Positions 19,290-27,850 are shown, numbered from the stretch's first letter. The stretch is DNA of 64,000 nucleotides from Mesorhizobium sp. YIM 152430 (GCF_029210365.1 NZ_JARGES010000027.1:124001-188000); one strand, 5' to 3'. Program-made: numbers and translations. The notes: generated by a model from the sequence alone, not told the origin.

Positions 19290-19557
19290 GGCGGTCTCTG
19301 GTCTCGGTGGCCGGAACGGATAGGGCCCGGCAGCCTGTCATCCGCAGGAATTGCGGAAGGTTACTGAACTTGCCCGCTCTCTAGCGCATGTGACCCCTGG
19401 GCTCAATCACCAAATGACCGCGCCCACAGGCGAGCGCATAGCGGCCGATTGGCTCTTTCGCACCGCGTTTCTTGCCGCCATATTGGGACTGGCGGGCATG
19501 GATATCGTGGCCGCTGCCGCAAGGGCACGAAATCGCAGTTGATGATGAGGTTGGCCG
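19290..19557. other. Gap between divergent purC and the DUF1476 gene
   Basis: No gene can be supported in these 268 bases. The left part should hold the promoter of the purine operon. On the plus strand a 42-codon frame from ATG 19414 would encode one hydrophobic helix, but it has no ribosome site. On the minus strand a frame ending at 19381 reads CPCGSG ... ACGRGH, like a zinc ribbon, but has no start codon of the usual kinds. Either could be a relic. Confidence 0.35.
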
Positions 19558-19875
19558 ATGAGCTTGAAGGATCGCGAAGAAGGGTTCGAGCGCAAGTTCG
19601 CCCATGACGAGGAACTGAAGTTCAAGGCCATGGCGCGCCGCAACAAGCTTCTCGGTTTGTGGGCGGCCGAAAAGCTGGGCAAGAGCGGCGACGAGGCTGA
19701 CGCCTATGCGCGCGAGGTGGTCGCGTCCGATTTCGAGGAAGCGGGCGATCACGACGTCTTCCGCAAGATCCGCAAGGATTTCGATGAAGGCGGCGTGCAT
19801 CAGTCCGATCATCAGATCCGCCGCACCATGGAAGAGCTTCTCGCCACCGCCGTCCGCCAGATCGAGGCTTCGTGA
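19558..19875 (+). CDS. DUF1476 protein, F1-ATPase inhibitor zeta subunit homologue
   Basis: Helical protein of 105 residues matching DUF1476 over its whole length: KDREEGFERKFAHDEELKFK, RNKLLGLWAAEKLG and DVFRKIRKDFDEGG. In Paracoccus and relatives this family is the zeta subunit. Its N-terminus inserts into F1 to block ATP hydrolysis while allowing synthesis. The conserved N-terminal segment before the first helix is present. The next gene starts inside its stop codon. It is often found beside purC in alphaproteobacteria. The inhibitory role varies between species and has not been shown for this protein. Confidence 0.92.
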   Translation: MSLKDREEGFERKFAHDEELKFKAMARRNKLLGLWAAEKLGKSGDEADAYAREVVASDFEEAGDHDVFRKIRKDFDEGGVHQSDHQIRRTMEELLATAVRQIEAS

Positions 19876-20633
19876 GCCTCGCCGCGAACCTTCGGGCCGG
19901 CGAAACCGTCTTCACCGCCTGGTCGGGCATCCCCGATGCCGTGACGGTCGAGGCCGTCGCTGCGACCGGTTTCGGCGCGGTCACGCTCGACATGCAGCAT
20001 GGCGGCCACCACGAGGACAGCGTCCTGCGCGGCCTTGCCCCGGTCATCTCGGCGCAGAAGCACGCGATTGTGCGCATTCCGGTCGGCCGCTTCGACATGG
20101 CCAGCCGCGCTCTCGATTTCGGAGCGGAGGCCGTGATCGCGCCGATGGTCAATTCGGTCGAGGATGCCAGTGCTTTCGCCCGGTCGATGAAGTATCCGCC
20201 GCTCGGCTCCCGCTCCTGGGGCCCGGTCTTCGCGATGCCGCGCCACGGGACGGCCGATTCGGCTGCCTGGCTTGAGGGTCAGAACGAGGCGACGCTTTCG
20301 CTGGCGATGATCGAGACCCGCCAGGCGCTAGATGCGCTCGACGGCATCCTCGCAGTGCCGGGCATCGACGGCGTCTTCGTCGGCCCGTCCGATTTTTCGA
20401 TCGCATGGACCGAGGGCAGGGCGGTCGATCCGGCGCTGCCCGAGATGGTTGCGACGCTCGAGGACATCGCCCGCCGCGCGGCTGATGCCGGCAAGCTTGC
20501 GGCGATCTATCTGGTCGACCCGAAGCTTGCCCCGAGCTACCGCCGCATGGGCTACCGGCTCATCGCGCTCGGCTCCGACCAGCGCTATATCGCAATGGGC
20601 GCGAAAGCGCTGCTGGACGCTGCTATGGAGTGA
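19872..20633 (+). CDS. HpcH/HpaI aldolase family protein
   Basis: Class II metal-dependent aldolase of 253 residues, related to 4-hydroxy-2-oxoheptanedioate aldolase. The TIM-barrel shows the expected patterns: WSGIPDAVTVEAVAATGF, TLDMQHGGHHEDSVLRGL, VRIPVGRFDMASRALDFGAE, VIAPMVNSVEDA and GIDGVFVGPSDFSIAW. It would cleave 2-oxo-4-hydroxy acids into pyruvate and an aldehyde; the real substrate is not predictable. GTG 19872 overlaps the stop of the DUF1476 gene (GTGA), an odd coupling of an aldolase to an ATPase inhibitor. Its 3' end overlaps the convergent hydrolase gene by 11 bases. Confidence 0.9.
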   Translation: MSLAANLRAGETVFTAWSGIPDAVTVEAVAATGFGAVTLDMQHGGHHEDSVLRGLAPVISAQKHAIVRIPVGRFDMASRALDFGAEAVIAPMVNSVEDASAFARSMKYPPLGSRSWGPVFAMPRHGTADSAAWLEGQNEATLSLAMIETRQALDALDGILAVPGIDGVFVGPSDFSIAWTEGRAVDPALPEMVATLEDIARRAADAGKLAAIYLVDPKLAPSYRRMGYRLIALGSDQRYIAMGAKALLDAAME

Positions 20634-21177
20634 GGTTCGAGACGAACTTGGCGAAGGTCAGTGTGCCTTCCGGCCATGGTCCGTGGCCGGATTCGGCGTT
20701 GATGTGGCCGCGTTCGCCCGCGTCGATGAAGAGCGAACCCCAGGCGCCGGCGATGTCCTCCGCCACGTCGAACGCGCAGAACGGGTCGTTCCGGCTCGCC
20801 ACCGTGATCGAAGGGAAGGGCAGCGGGTCGCGCGGATAGGGGCCGAAGGTCATCAGGTGCCTCGGCCGCACGTTCGGATTGGCGACGTCCGGCGGCGCGA
20901 CGAAGAAGGCGCCGGCAATCTTGTTGCGGAATTCCGGCACGGCCTGCACCGCGGTCGCCACGCCCAGCGAATGCGCGACCAGGACCACCGGTTTTTGCGC
21001 GGCGTTGACGGCCTCGACGAGATTGTTTTTCCAATCCACCAGAACCGGCTTCGACCATTCGGTCTGCTCGACCCGGCGCGCGCTTGAAAGTTTTTCCTCC
21101 CAGCGCGTCTGCCAGTGATCCGGCCCCGAATTGGTGTAGCCTGGGATGATGAGGATGTCGGCGTCTTTGGCTTTCAT
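20623..21177 (-). CDS. RBBP9/YdeN family serine hydrolase
   Basis: Small alpha/beta hydrolase of 184 residues, typical of the RBBP9/YdeN family. It opens with ADILIIPGYTNSGPDHWQTRWEEKL. The nucleophile Ser is in VAHSLGVATAV, the acid in ASRNDPFC, and the His in AESGHGPWPEG, completing a triad. Substrate unknown. The ATG at 21177 matches the family start; further upstream in-frame codons would add unrelated residues. It overlaps the convergent aldolase gene by 11 bases. Confidence 0.92.
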   Translation of the reverse strand: MKAKDADILIIPGYTNSGPDHWQTRWEEKLSSARRVEQTEWSKPVLVDWKNNLVEAVNAAQKPVVLVAHSLGVATAVQAVPEFRNKIAGAFFVAPPDVANPNVRPRHLMTFGPYPRDPLPFPSITVASRNDPFCAFDVAEDIAGAWGSLFIDAGERGHINAESGHGPWPEGTLTFAKFVSNLTP

Positions 21178-21330
21178 GGCCGGCCATGTAGCGAGCGCCG
21201 CCGCCGGGCGCAACCTCGGTCGTACTGTTCCGTAATTGCGAACAACGTGTCGTCGAAAATGAAATTGCGTTGAACAATGGCGGATACGATCTTTGCGGTA
21301 TCTGCGGAGCCATCCGCCAAGGAGATCATC

Positions 21331-22134
21331 ATGACCGAACTGCCATTCTCGGCGACCACGCCGACCCACATTTCCAAGGTTGGCCTCAAGGCCCGCGACG
21401 CCGAAGCGCTTTCGGCATTCTACACGCAATTGCTCGGCCTTTCGGAACTCGCCCGTCGCGACGGGGCCATCCTGCTTGGCGTTAACGGCCGCGAACTGAT
21501 GGAGATCGAAAACGCCCCGTCAGCAAAGCCGGACGATCCGCGCAGCGCCGGTCTTTTCCACACGGCCTTCCTGCTGCCGACCCGTAAGGACCTCGCGCGC
21601 TGGGTTCGCCATGCCGGCGAGAGCGGCATTGCGGTCACCGGTGCGTCCGACCATCTCGTCAGCGAGGCGCTGTATCTGAACGACCCTGAGGGGAACGGCA
21701 TCGAGATCTACGCCGACCGGCCCAAGGAGACGTGGACGAGGAATGGCGGCGACATCGCGATGGCGACGGAGCGCCTGAATATCGATGGCCTTCTGGGCGA
21801 AATCGACGCTTCCACGCCGGTCTGGCATGGCGCGCCCGAGGCGACTGTCATCGGCCACGTCCATCTGCGCGTCGGCGATCCGAAAGTGGCCGAAGACTGG
21901 TGGCATTCCGAACTCGGCCTCGAAACCATGGCACGCTACGGTTCGCAGGCGCTGTTCCTCGCCTCGGGCGGCTACCACCACCACATTGGCGCCAACAGTT
22001 GGGCGAGCGCCGACGCAGGTCCACGCGATCCCGATCGCTCCGGGCTCTCCTATGTCGAACTGGCCTCGCGCGATCACGCCACGCGCACGCTGCGCGATCC
22101 GTGGGGGACGGAAATTCGTGTGAGGGGCGCGTAG
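21331..22134 (+). CDS. VOC family protein, catechol 2,3-dioxygenase (CatE)-like
   Basis: Protein of 267 residues with two vicinal-oxygen-chelate modules (about residues 10-125 and 155-265). Likely iron ligands are His in IGHVHLRVGD, His in the YHHHIGANSW run, and Glu in LSYVELAS; this His-His-Glu set is that of extradiol dioxygenases. Comparable proteins (YfiE/CatE) cleave catechol-type rings. Start ATG 21331 is clear: AAGGAG lies 7 bases upstream. It stands alone, so no pathway can be read from the context. Confidence 0.88.
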   Translation: MTELPFSATTPTHISKVGLKARDAEALSAFYTQLLGLSELARRDGAILLGVNGRELMEIENAPSAKPDDPRSAGLFHTAFLLPTRKDLARWVRHAGESGIAVTGASDHLVSEALYLNDPEGNGIEIYADRPKETWTRNGGDIAMATERLNIDGLLGEIDASTPVWHGAPEATVIGHVHLRVGDPKVAEDWWHSELGLETMARYGSQALFLASGGYHHHIGANSWASADAGPRDPDRSGLSYVELASRDHATRTLRDPWGTEIRVRGA

Positions 22135-22392
22135 CCTCCAACGCGAAGAAGTCCGCGTCAGGGGAAACGCGGACCTCTTACTGGAGGGGTCTTCTCATCT
22201 CGCCGCACCGGTGAGGGGGTCCGTTGCAGCTATGCGACAATAATGCGCGGACCGCCTTCAGGTTCCAGCCCGTCGATCCTTTCGCCCGATCACAAGGACG
22301 TGAGTGGTCGAATGGCGGAATTTATTGGTGACACGGCCGTTCAACTTTCATTTGGTTGGCTTGCGTTAAGCCATTCGGCGAAAGGAACGGTC
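22135..22392. other. Gap with a hairpin after the VOC gene and a promoter-like element
   Basis: GTCCGCGT (22151-22158) and ACGCGGAC (22167-22174) form an 8-bp stem around 8 bases, a possible weak terminator, but no T run follows. A stress-promoter-like element (22317-22341) precedes the next gene. I see no coding region in the rest. Confidence 0.45.
22317..22341 (+). promoter_or_regulatory. Possible EcfG-type stress promoter
   Basis: GGAAT-N16-CGTT, one mismatch from the GGAAC-N16/17-CGTT pattern of alphaproteobacterial general-stress promoters, 52 bases upstream of the small membrane-protein pair. Confidence 0.35.
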
Positions 22393-22740
22393 ATGATGCA
22401 AATCGAAACCGATCACGACGGGAACGGCAACGCGACACTGGCCGCGATCCACAATCGCCTCGATCTGCTTGAGGATCAGGTCGCCAGTCTCGAGCGCGCA
22501 CTTGTCGCGCGCGACTTGATGGTCAGGCGCGGCAGCAATGACAGCGATCCGATCATCCTTCCGTCCGTCTATCCGTCGTCGCTCGGCCCTTCCGTCCCTC
22601 CGGTTGGGGCTGCTCTTGAACCGCAGACAATCGGGCCGGCCCACGCCACGAAGAATGCCGGACGCAAATGGCGCTCACCGCTTCTGGCGGGCGCGGGGAT
22701 GATTGCGGCCACGCTGTTTGCAATCGGGATCATCGGATGA
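22393..22740 (+). CDS. Small C-tail-anchored protein, function unknown
   Basis: Protein of 115 residues: an N-terminal helix with heptad character (AAIHNRLDLLEDQVASLERAL, residues about 14-34), a Pro/Ser-rich linker (LPSVYPSSLGPSVPPVG), and one C-terminal membrane segment (LLAGAGMIAATLFAIGIIG). The start is the first of two ATGs preceded by AAAGGAA; longer readings add a non-conserved stretch. Its stop overlaps the start of the next gene, which has the same architecture, so both are probably made together. I recognise no family. A possible stress promoter lies just upstream. Confidence 0.75.
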   Translation: MMQIETDHDGNGNATLAAIHNRLDLLEDQVASLERALVARDLMVRRGSNDSDPIILPSVYPSSLGPSVPPVGAALEPQTIGPAHATKNAGRKWRSPLLAGAGMIAATLFAIGIIG

Positions 22741-23042
22741 GTGATCGCGAAGACCTCGAACTGCGGCTCATGCGTATCGAACGCACGCAGGCGCTGATGC
22801 TGGAAAAGCTCGACCGCCTCGCGATTGCACCGGGCGCAATGGCGCCTGCCATGGGGGCTCCGGCCGCCTTTGCCGCATCTGGCAAGAGGGCGGACAACGC
22901 CAGCCCGGCACGAAGTTCACGCTTCGAGTCCGGCCTGAGCGCTCTCGGCACGATCGCGCTGGTCTTGGTCGCCATCGCCGCCCTGATCTGGATTGGCGAC
23001 GAACTTCATCTCAATCGCTACGTCGCACGCATGTTCTGGTAG
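22737..23042 (+). CDS. Small C-tail-anchored protein, partner of the preceding gene
   Basis: Protein of 101 residues that repeats the plan of its upstream neighbour: a short helical coil (EDLELRLMRIERTQALMLEKL), an Ala/Pro-rich linker, then one membrane helix (LGTIALVLVAIAALIWIG) and a short tail HLNRYVARMFW. Its ATG lies in the ATGA shared with the preceding stop. The shared layout suggests that the two form a hetero-oligomer held by coiled coils, with domains facing the cytoplasm. That is inference. Convergent purB ends 3 bases downstream. Confidence 0.75.
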   Translation: MSDREDLELRLMRIERTQALMLEKLDRLAIAPGAMAPAMGAPAAFAASGKRADNASPARSSRFESGLSALGTIALVLVAIAALIWIGDELHLNRYVARMFW

Positions 23043-23044
23043 GC

Positions 23045-24352
23045 TCAGCTTTCGCCGAACACCCTGCGGAAGATCGTGTCGACATGCTTGGTATGATAGC
23101 CGAGGTCGAACTTTTCCCGGATATCCTCTTCCGATAGGGCCGCGCGCACATCTGCATCTTTTAGCAGTTCTTCGAGGAAGTCCGCGCCCTGTTCCCAAAC
23201 GCGCATCGCGTTGCGCTGGACCAGACGATAGGAATCCTCACGGCTGACCCCCGCCTGCGTCAGCGCCAGCAGAACGCGCTGGCTCATCACCAGCCCGCGG
23301 AACTTGTTCATGTTCGCCAGCATGGTGTCGGGATAGATGACCAGCTTCTCGACGACCCCGGCAAGCCGGTTCAGCGCAAAATCGAGCGTGATCGTCGTGT
23401 CGGGGCCGATGGCCCGTTCGACGCTCGAATGGCTGATGTCGCGCTCGTGCCAGAGCGTCACGTTCTCCAGCGCCGGCGTCACCGACATGCGCACGAGCCG
23501 CGCAAGGCCGGTCAGGTTTTCGGTCAGCACCGGATTGCGCTTGTGCGGCATGGCCGACGAGCCTTTCTGGCCGGGCGCGAAGAATTCCTCCGCCTCCAGA
23601 ACCTCGGTACGCTGCATGTGCCGGATTTCCGTTGCGATGTTTTCCATCGACGAGGCGATGACGCCGAGCGTGGCGAAGAACATCGCATGGCGGTCGCGCG
23701 GAATGATTTGCGTCGAGATCGGCTCGGGCTTCAGGCCGAGTTTGGCGCAGACATGTTCCTCCACGCTCGGGTCGATATTGGCGAAGGTGCCGACGGCACC
23801 CGAAATCGCGCCGGTGGCGATTTCCGCCCGCGCCGCGACGAGCCGCTCACGCCCGCGTGCCATCTCGGCGTGGAAGCGCGCGAAGGTCAGCCCCATCGTC
23901 GTCGGTTCGGCATGTATGCCGTGGCTACGTCCGATCCGCACGTCGTTCTTGTGCTCGAACGCCCGTTTCTTGAGCGCCGCCAGCACGCGGTCAATGTCGG
24001 TGAGCAGCAGGTCCGCCGCGCGCACGAGCTGGATGTTCAGCGTCGTGTCCAGCACGTCCGATGAGGTCATGCCCTGATGGACGAAGCGCGAATCCGGTCC
24101 GATGAACTCGGCCAGATGGGTCAGGAAGGCGATGACGTCGTGCCTGGTCTCGCGCTCGATCTCGTCGATGCGCTCGACGTCGAAGGTCGCAGAGCCGCCC
24201 TTGTCCCAGATGTTGCGCGCCGCCTCCTTCGGGATCACGCCGATTTCGGCCAGCGCGTCGCAGGCATGGGCCTCGATCTCGAACCAGATGCGGAACTTCG
24301 TTTCCGGAGACCAGATGGCGACCATTTCGGGCCGCGAATAGCGCGGGATCAT
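23045..24352 (-). CDS. purB: Adenylosuccinate lyase PurB
   Basis: Enzyme of 435 residues acting twice in purine synthesis: it splits SAICAR into AICAR and fumarate, and adenylosuccinate into AMP and fumarate. The fumarase-superfamily signature GSSAMPHKRNP is present. Other marks are MIPRYSRPEMVAIW at the start, TSSDVLDTTL, and GRSHGIHAEPTTMGL with the catalytic His. It is transcribed on the same strand as the purC-purL block but is separated from it by 4 kb of unrelated genes, so it has its own promoter. Confidence 0.97.
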   Translation of the reverse strand: MIPRYSRPEMVAIWSPETKFRIWFEIEAHACDALAEIGVIPKEAARNIWDKGGSATFDVERIDEIERETRHDVIAFLTHLAEFIGPDSRFVHQGMTSSDVLDTTLNIQLVRAADLLLTDIDRVLAALKKRAFEHKNDVRIGRSHGIHAEPTTMGLTFARFHAEMARGRERLVAARAEIATGAISGAVGTFANIDPSVEEHVCAKLGLKPEPISTQIIPRDRHAMFFATLGVIASSMENIATEIRHMQRTEVLEAEEFFAPGQKGSSAMPHKRNPVLTENLTGLARLVRMSVTPALENVTLWHERDISHSSVERAIGPDTTITLDFALNRLAGVVEKLVIYPDTMLANMNKFRGLVMSQRVLLALTQAGVSREDSYRLVQRNAMRVWEQGADFLEELLKDADVRAALSEEDIREKFDLGYHTKHVDTIFRRVFGES

Positions 24353-24421
24353 GCGTCTCGTCCTGACGTTTGGGAGGCTTTGGCCCGCTCCCTAACAGAC
24401 AGGGTGCGAGCGCTCAACGTT

Positions 24422-25138
24422 CTATAGTTTTCCGGGCACCGCGATCCAGCGATGATCTGGTCCCTCGAAGCCGAAACGGCGCACCGCGATCATCACCGCA
24501 TAGACCGGATCGGCGCCATCGGGAAAGAAGGTCTGGATCGCGCCGATCCGGTAGCCATCCGTGCAGCCCCGGCTTTCGGGCACCCGCTCGTCCTCGTGCA
24601 GCAATTCCGTCGCGATGTCGGGATCATGCGAGATGCGCAACAGTCGGAAACCGACATGGCGCTGCGTCAGCCCCTCGCACAGTTCCGGCGGCATGAGTCC
24701 GATTTCCTCGAGCCGGATTTCCAGCGGCGCGTCGATCGGCGGGAAGACGAGCCGCGGATTGACCTCCATGCGCAGCGGATCGGCCGAATGTTCCGAGATG
24801 GCGTTGAACCCGGCGGTGATGCCCCGGTTCGCGCGCAAGACCGCGTCGTCGACGATCGCCTGCCCCTGTTCGCGGGCCTCGTCCCGCGCATCGTCGATGG
24901 CCGACATCTCCTCGTCGATCCGCACCCGGATCGGCGTTCCGGCGACGAAGCTGTCGGTTGCCGTCTCGATGTAATAGCGGTTGGCATAGGCAAAACCCGA
25001 GCCGTCCTGGATGCCGTATTCCTCGAAGGCGAAAATCGACCCGTCCGCGCTGAAACCGAGGATTTCGAGCTGTGCCGCGTCGCCGGCGACGGCCGGATCG
25101 GCAGCGAGCAGGGCAAGGGCGGCAATCATCGAACGCAT
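24422..25138 (-). CDS. DUF2259 secreted protein
   Basis: Predicted periplasmic protein of 238 residues with a short signal peptide (MRSMIAALALLAADPAVAG). The mature N-terminus LEILGFSADGSIFAFEEYG is the DUF2259 hallmark and resembles a beta-propeller blade start. Two Cys residues (PPELCEGL and SRGCTDGY) may form a disulfide. No enzymatic motif; function unknown. It stands 9 bases upstream of the end of the minus-strand P1 peptidase gene, so it may be read from the same transcript. Confidence 0.85.
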   Translation of the reverse strand: MRSMIAALALLAADPAVAGDAAQLEILGFSADGSIFAFEEYGIQDGSGFAYANRYYIETATDSFVAGTPIRVRIDEEMSAIDDARDEAREQGQAIVDDAVLRANRGITAGFNAISEHSADPLRMEVNPRLVFPPIDAPLEIRLEEIGLMPPELCEGLTQRHVGFRLLRISHDPDIATELLHEDERVPESRGCTDGYRIGAIQTFFPDGADPVYAVMIAVRRFGFEGPDHRWIAVPGKL

Positions 25139-25147
25139 CGGCGTCTC

Positions 25148-26158
25148 CTATAGGCGTGACGACCAGGCCGGCACGATATCACCTGCGACGGCACTTGCGG
25201 CATGAACGCCCCGCGCGATGGCCCGCGCCATGGTCGCGGCGGCGGCGGCGTGGAAATCCATCTCCGTCGAAGGATCGAGTCTTGCCGCGTTGCGCCCCGT
25301 CGCCAGCGAAAAGACGAGGTCGCCGTCATAGGCCGTATGCGCCGGCCAGATCGCGCGCGCGAAACCGTCATGTGCCGAGATCGCGAACCGCTTGGCGGCG
25401 GCCTTGGTCAGCGCCGCATCCGTCGCGATCACCGCGATCGTGGTGCTGGCGACAGCCGGAACCGGATCGCGGAACTTGACCAGCACCTCCTGGGCGTCGG
25501 CCGGCAGCGGCGCGGGCAGGCCGTGCCCGCCGAACTCGTCGTCGATCTCGAACGGCGCCGCCCAGAAATGCCGGCTGCGCCCGACCGTCACCGATCCGAC
25601 CGGATTGACCGCGACCAAAGCGCCGATGGTGATGCCGCTCGGCAGAACCGTCGATGCCGATCCGAGCCCACCCTTCAGTCCCGCCGTCAGCGCGCCAAAG
25701 CCGGCGCCCGCGCTGCCGATGGCAAATTCGCCCGACGCCACTGCCACGGCCTCGAAGCCGAGTTCGCGGTAGGGCGGATAGCGCCCCCAGTCCTTGTCGC
25801 CTCCATTGGCAAGGTCGAACAGGATCGCCGCCGGCACGATCGGCACGTTGAACCCGCGCACGGCAAAACCGACGCCGCGCTCGCGCAGCGCAGCCTGCAC
25901 GCCCGATGCCGCATCGAGCCCGAACGCCGATCCGCCCGACAGCACGATCCCATGCACGGTTTCGACCGTGTTGTGCGGTTCGAGCAGGTCCGTCTCGCGC
26001 GTGCCCGGCGCACCGCCGAACACCTGGCAACTCGCAACCGCCGGCGTCTCGCACAGCACGACACTGACTCCCGAGCGCAGTCTTTCGTCATGGACATTGC
26101 CGACGGACAGCCCCGCCACGTCGGTGATGAGATTGCGCGGTCCGGTCCTGAACGCCAT
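25148..26158 (-). CDS. P1 family (S58, DmpA-like) peptidase
   Basis: Protein of 336 residues of the N-terminal-nucleophile P1/S58 family. It includes aminopeptidase DmpA and beta-peptidyl aminopeptidases, which cut themselves into two chains. Family segments: NLITDVAGLSVGN at the start, ETVHGIVLSGGSAFGLDAASG, and VPAAILFDL. The likely autocleavage site is the Gly-Ser of GGLGSASTVLP, which would expose Ser as nucleophile. The ATG overlaps the stop of the upstream binding-protein gene (ATGA). No signal peptide, so it is probably cytoplasmic. It might process D- or beta-amino peptides. Confidence 0.9.
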   Translation of the reverse strand: MAFRTGPRNLITDVAGLSVGNVHDERLRSGVSVVLCETPAVASCQVFGGAPGTRETDLLEPHNTVETVHGIVLSGGSAFGLDAASGVQAALRERGVGFAVRGFNVPIVPAAILFDLANGGDKDWGRYPPYRELGFEAVAVASGEFAIGSAGAGFGALTAGLKGGLGSASTVLPSGITIGALVAVNPVGSVTVGRSRHFWAAPFEIDDEFGGHGLPAPLPADAQEVLVKFRDPVPAVASTTIAVIATDAALTKAAAKRFAISAHDGFARAIWPAHTAYDGDLVFSLATGRNAARLDPSTEMDFHAAAAATMARAIARGVHAASAVAGDIVPAWSSRL

Positions 26159-27183
26159 CAGTCCACCGGACCGAAGCTGGAACCGTCGAAGCGGTAATTG
26201 CGATAGAGTTCGCCGTCCATGTCGCCCTTCTCGTCGAATTCGACGGGTCCGATGATCGTCTCGAATCGTCCGTCGCCGATCGCGCCGCCCATCCGCGATG
26301 CCGCGACGGCGATCTCCACGGCGGCATGGGTCGGAAGGAAATAGCCCCGTTCCTCGGCCGGCGCCTCGGGGTCGGGGGCGACCGCATCTTCCCATTGCGT
26401 CGCCGCGATCATCACAATCCCTTCGGCAAGCGGCGTCTCGGCGCTCGCGCGCAAGGCTTCGCCGCCGGCGATGGTCAACTCGTAGTCGAGGCCCGCGGCA
26501 TCGCGCGCCATGATCGCGATGTCCTCGCGGTCGCCGCCGACGAAGACATGCGTCGCGCCCGAGCGCCGCAGCCGCCCGACCAGCCCGATCTGGTTGTCGA
26601 GTTGCGGCCGGAACGTATCGATGAACACCGGGACGAGCCCCGATTCTTCCGCCGCGATCCGCACCGTCTCGGCGATCTCGCGGCCATAGATCGTGCCGTC
26701 GTCGACGATGGCGAAGAGCGAGCCGCGCCAGTTCTCGATCACATATTGCGCGGCGGCTTCGCGCTCGGCGTCGGCGCGTGGGCCGAGGCGGAAGACCTGC
26801 CATCCGGTGCGCTCGCGCCGGTCGGTCAGGCTGTCGGTGCGGATTCCGGTCGCGATAACGGGGATGTTCGCCTCCGTCAGGATCGGCAGCGCCGCTTCGA
26901 TGGCCTCGGTGCAGAGGAAACCCACCACCGCTTCCACTTCGTTTTCGACGAAACGCCGGGCGGCTTCCGCGCCGCCCTCAGTCGCGCAGGAATCCGTTTC
27001 GACGACGAGTTCGGCATCGAGCGCATCGCTCGCCGCCCGCGCGCCCGCGCGCATCTGCGCTTCGAGCAGCGGCGCCGTCTCGCTGCCCGGCACCGCAAGC
27101 CCGATGCGCGCCTGCGCCGCGGCCTGCGCGCTCGCCAGCGTCAAGGCAGCGAAAAGAAGAGCGGATTTGAGACTGTGCGGCAT
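26158..27183 (-). CDS. ABC transporter substrate-binding protein, branched-chain amino acid type
   Basis: Periplasmic binding protein of 341 residues with a signal peptide (ALLFAALTLASAQAAAQA). It has the two-lobe receptor-ligand-binding fold: RIGLAVPGSETAPLLEAQ, VVGFLCTEAIEAALPILTEANIPVIATG, SLFAIVDDGTIYGREIAE and YELTIAGGEALRA. No permease or ATPase gene is near, so it is an orphan binding protein. It is coupled by an ATGA overlap to the P1 peptidase gene, suggesting a shared substrate such as peptides or unusual amino acids. ATG 27183 gives the standard signal peptide; a GTG at 27225 would add 14 residues. Confidence 0.87.
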   Translation of the reverse strand: MPHSLKSALLFAALTLASAQAAAQARIGLAVPGSETAPLLEAQMRAGARAASDALDAELVVETDSCATEGGAEAARRFVENEVEAVVGFLCTEAIEAALPILTEANIPVIATGIRTDSLTDRRERTGWQVFRLGPRADAEREAAAQYVIENWRGSLFAIVDDGTIYGREIAETVRIAAEESGLVPVFIDTFRPQLDNQIGLVGRLRRSGATHVFVGGDREDIAIMARDAAGLDYELTIAGGEALRASAETPLAEGIVMIAATQWEDAVAPDPEAPAEERGYFLPTHAAVEIAVAASRMGGAIGDGRFETIIGPVEFDEKGDMDGELYRNYRFDGSSFGPVD

Positions 27184-27329
27184 CGATTGATTGCGGACCG
27201 GCCGGGCTGTGAAGGCTGCGTTCACAGGTAAAGGGTGGCAGCCGGGCGCGCAACCGGCTAATCGGGGGCGAGCGCTTGGTGGCGTCTGCGGGATGTCCTA
27301 TATGCGCGACTAGTGATGAAGGGGCGGCC

Positions 27330-27830
27330 GTGCTCGACAAGCGACAAGTGGATTCCGGACTTTACCGCGACGCGATGGCCCGCTTTGCAGGCGCGGTCCA
27401 TGTCGTCACCACGGATGGCGTCGCGGGCAGGCGCGGCGTCACCATCATCGCCGGCTGCTCGGTTTCGGACAATCCCCCGACCGTGCTCGTCTGTTTGAGC
27501 CGGGTGAAGCCGGACAATGACGTCTTCGCCGAGAACGGCGTCTTCGCGCTCAATACGCTTGCAAGCGATCATCGCCCCTTGGCCGATGCGTTTTCGGGAC
27601 TTACCGGCCTCAGCCAGAAGGATCGTTTCGCGCTCGGCGAGTGGGAGACGGTTTCAACGGGTGCGCCGGTTCTCGTCGGCGCCTTGACCACGCTTGATTG
27701 CCGCATCATCGAAACCAAGGATGTCGCGACCCACCGCATACTTTTCGGTGAAGTGACAGGCATCCGCATCGGCGATAGTCTTTCACCGCTGATCTATCAG
27801 GATCGCCGCTACCACATTCTCGAAACCTGA
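27330..27830 (+). CDS. Flavin reductase family protein
   Basis: Protein of 166 residues of the flavin-reductase-like, FMN-binding split-barrel family. Expected segments are DAMARFAGAVHVVTTDGVAG, GVTIIAGCSVSDNPPTVLVC, FALNTLASDH and LFGEVTGIRIGDSLSPLIYQ. Such proteins reduce FMN or FAD with NAD(P)H for a two-component monooxygenase. No partner oxygenase is beside it. The GTG at 27330 follows AAGGGGCGGCC and gives the usual family length; an upstream GTG at 27276 would add 18 residues with three Cys. Confidence 0.88.
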   Translation: MLDKRQVDSGLYRDAMARFAGAVHVVTTDGVAGRRGVTIIAGCSVSDNPPTVLVCLSRVKPDNDVFAENGVFALNTLASDHRPLADAFSGLTGLSQKDRFALGEWETVSTGAPVLVGALTTLDCRIIETKDVATHRILFGEVTGIRIGDSLSPLIYQDRRYHILET

Positions 27831-27850
27831 TCGGTTTCACCGGAGACCTC

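Noticed and set aside
19381-19530. Minus-strand frame with CPCGSG ... ACGRGH, like a zinc ribbon
   Set aside because: No usual start codon or ribosome site upstream; may be a relic or chance.
26158-26803. N-terminal extension that would add about 215 residues to the P1 peptidase
   Set aside because: The added region is the binding-protein gene read in another frame; the ATG in the ATGA overlap starts at the family N-terminus.
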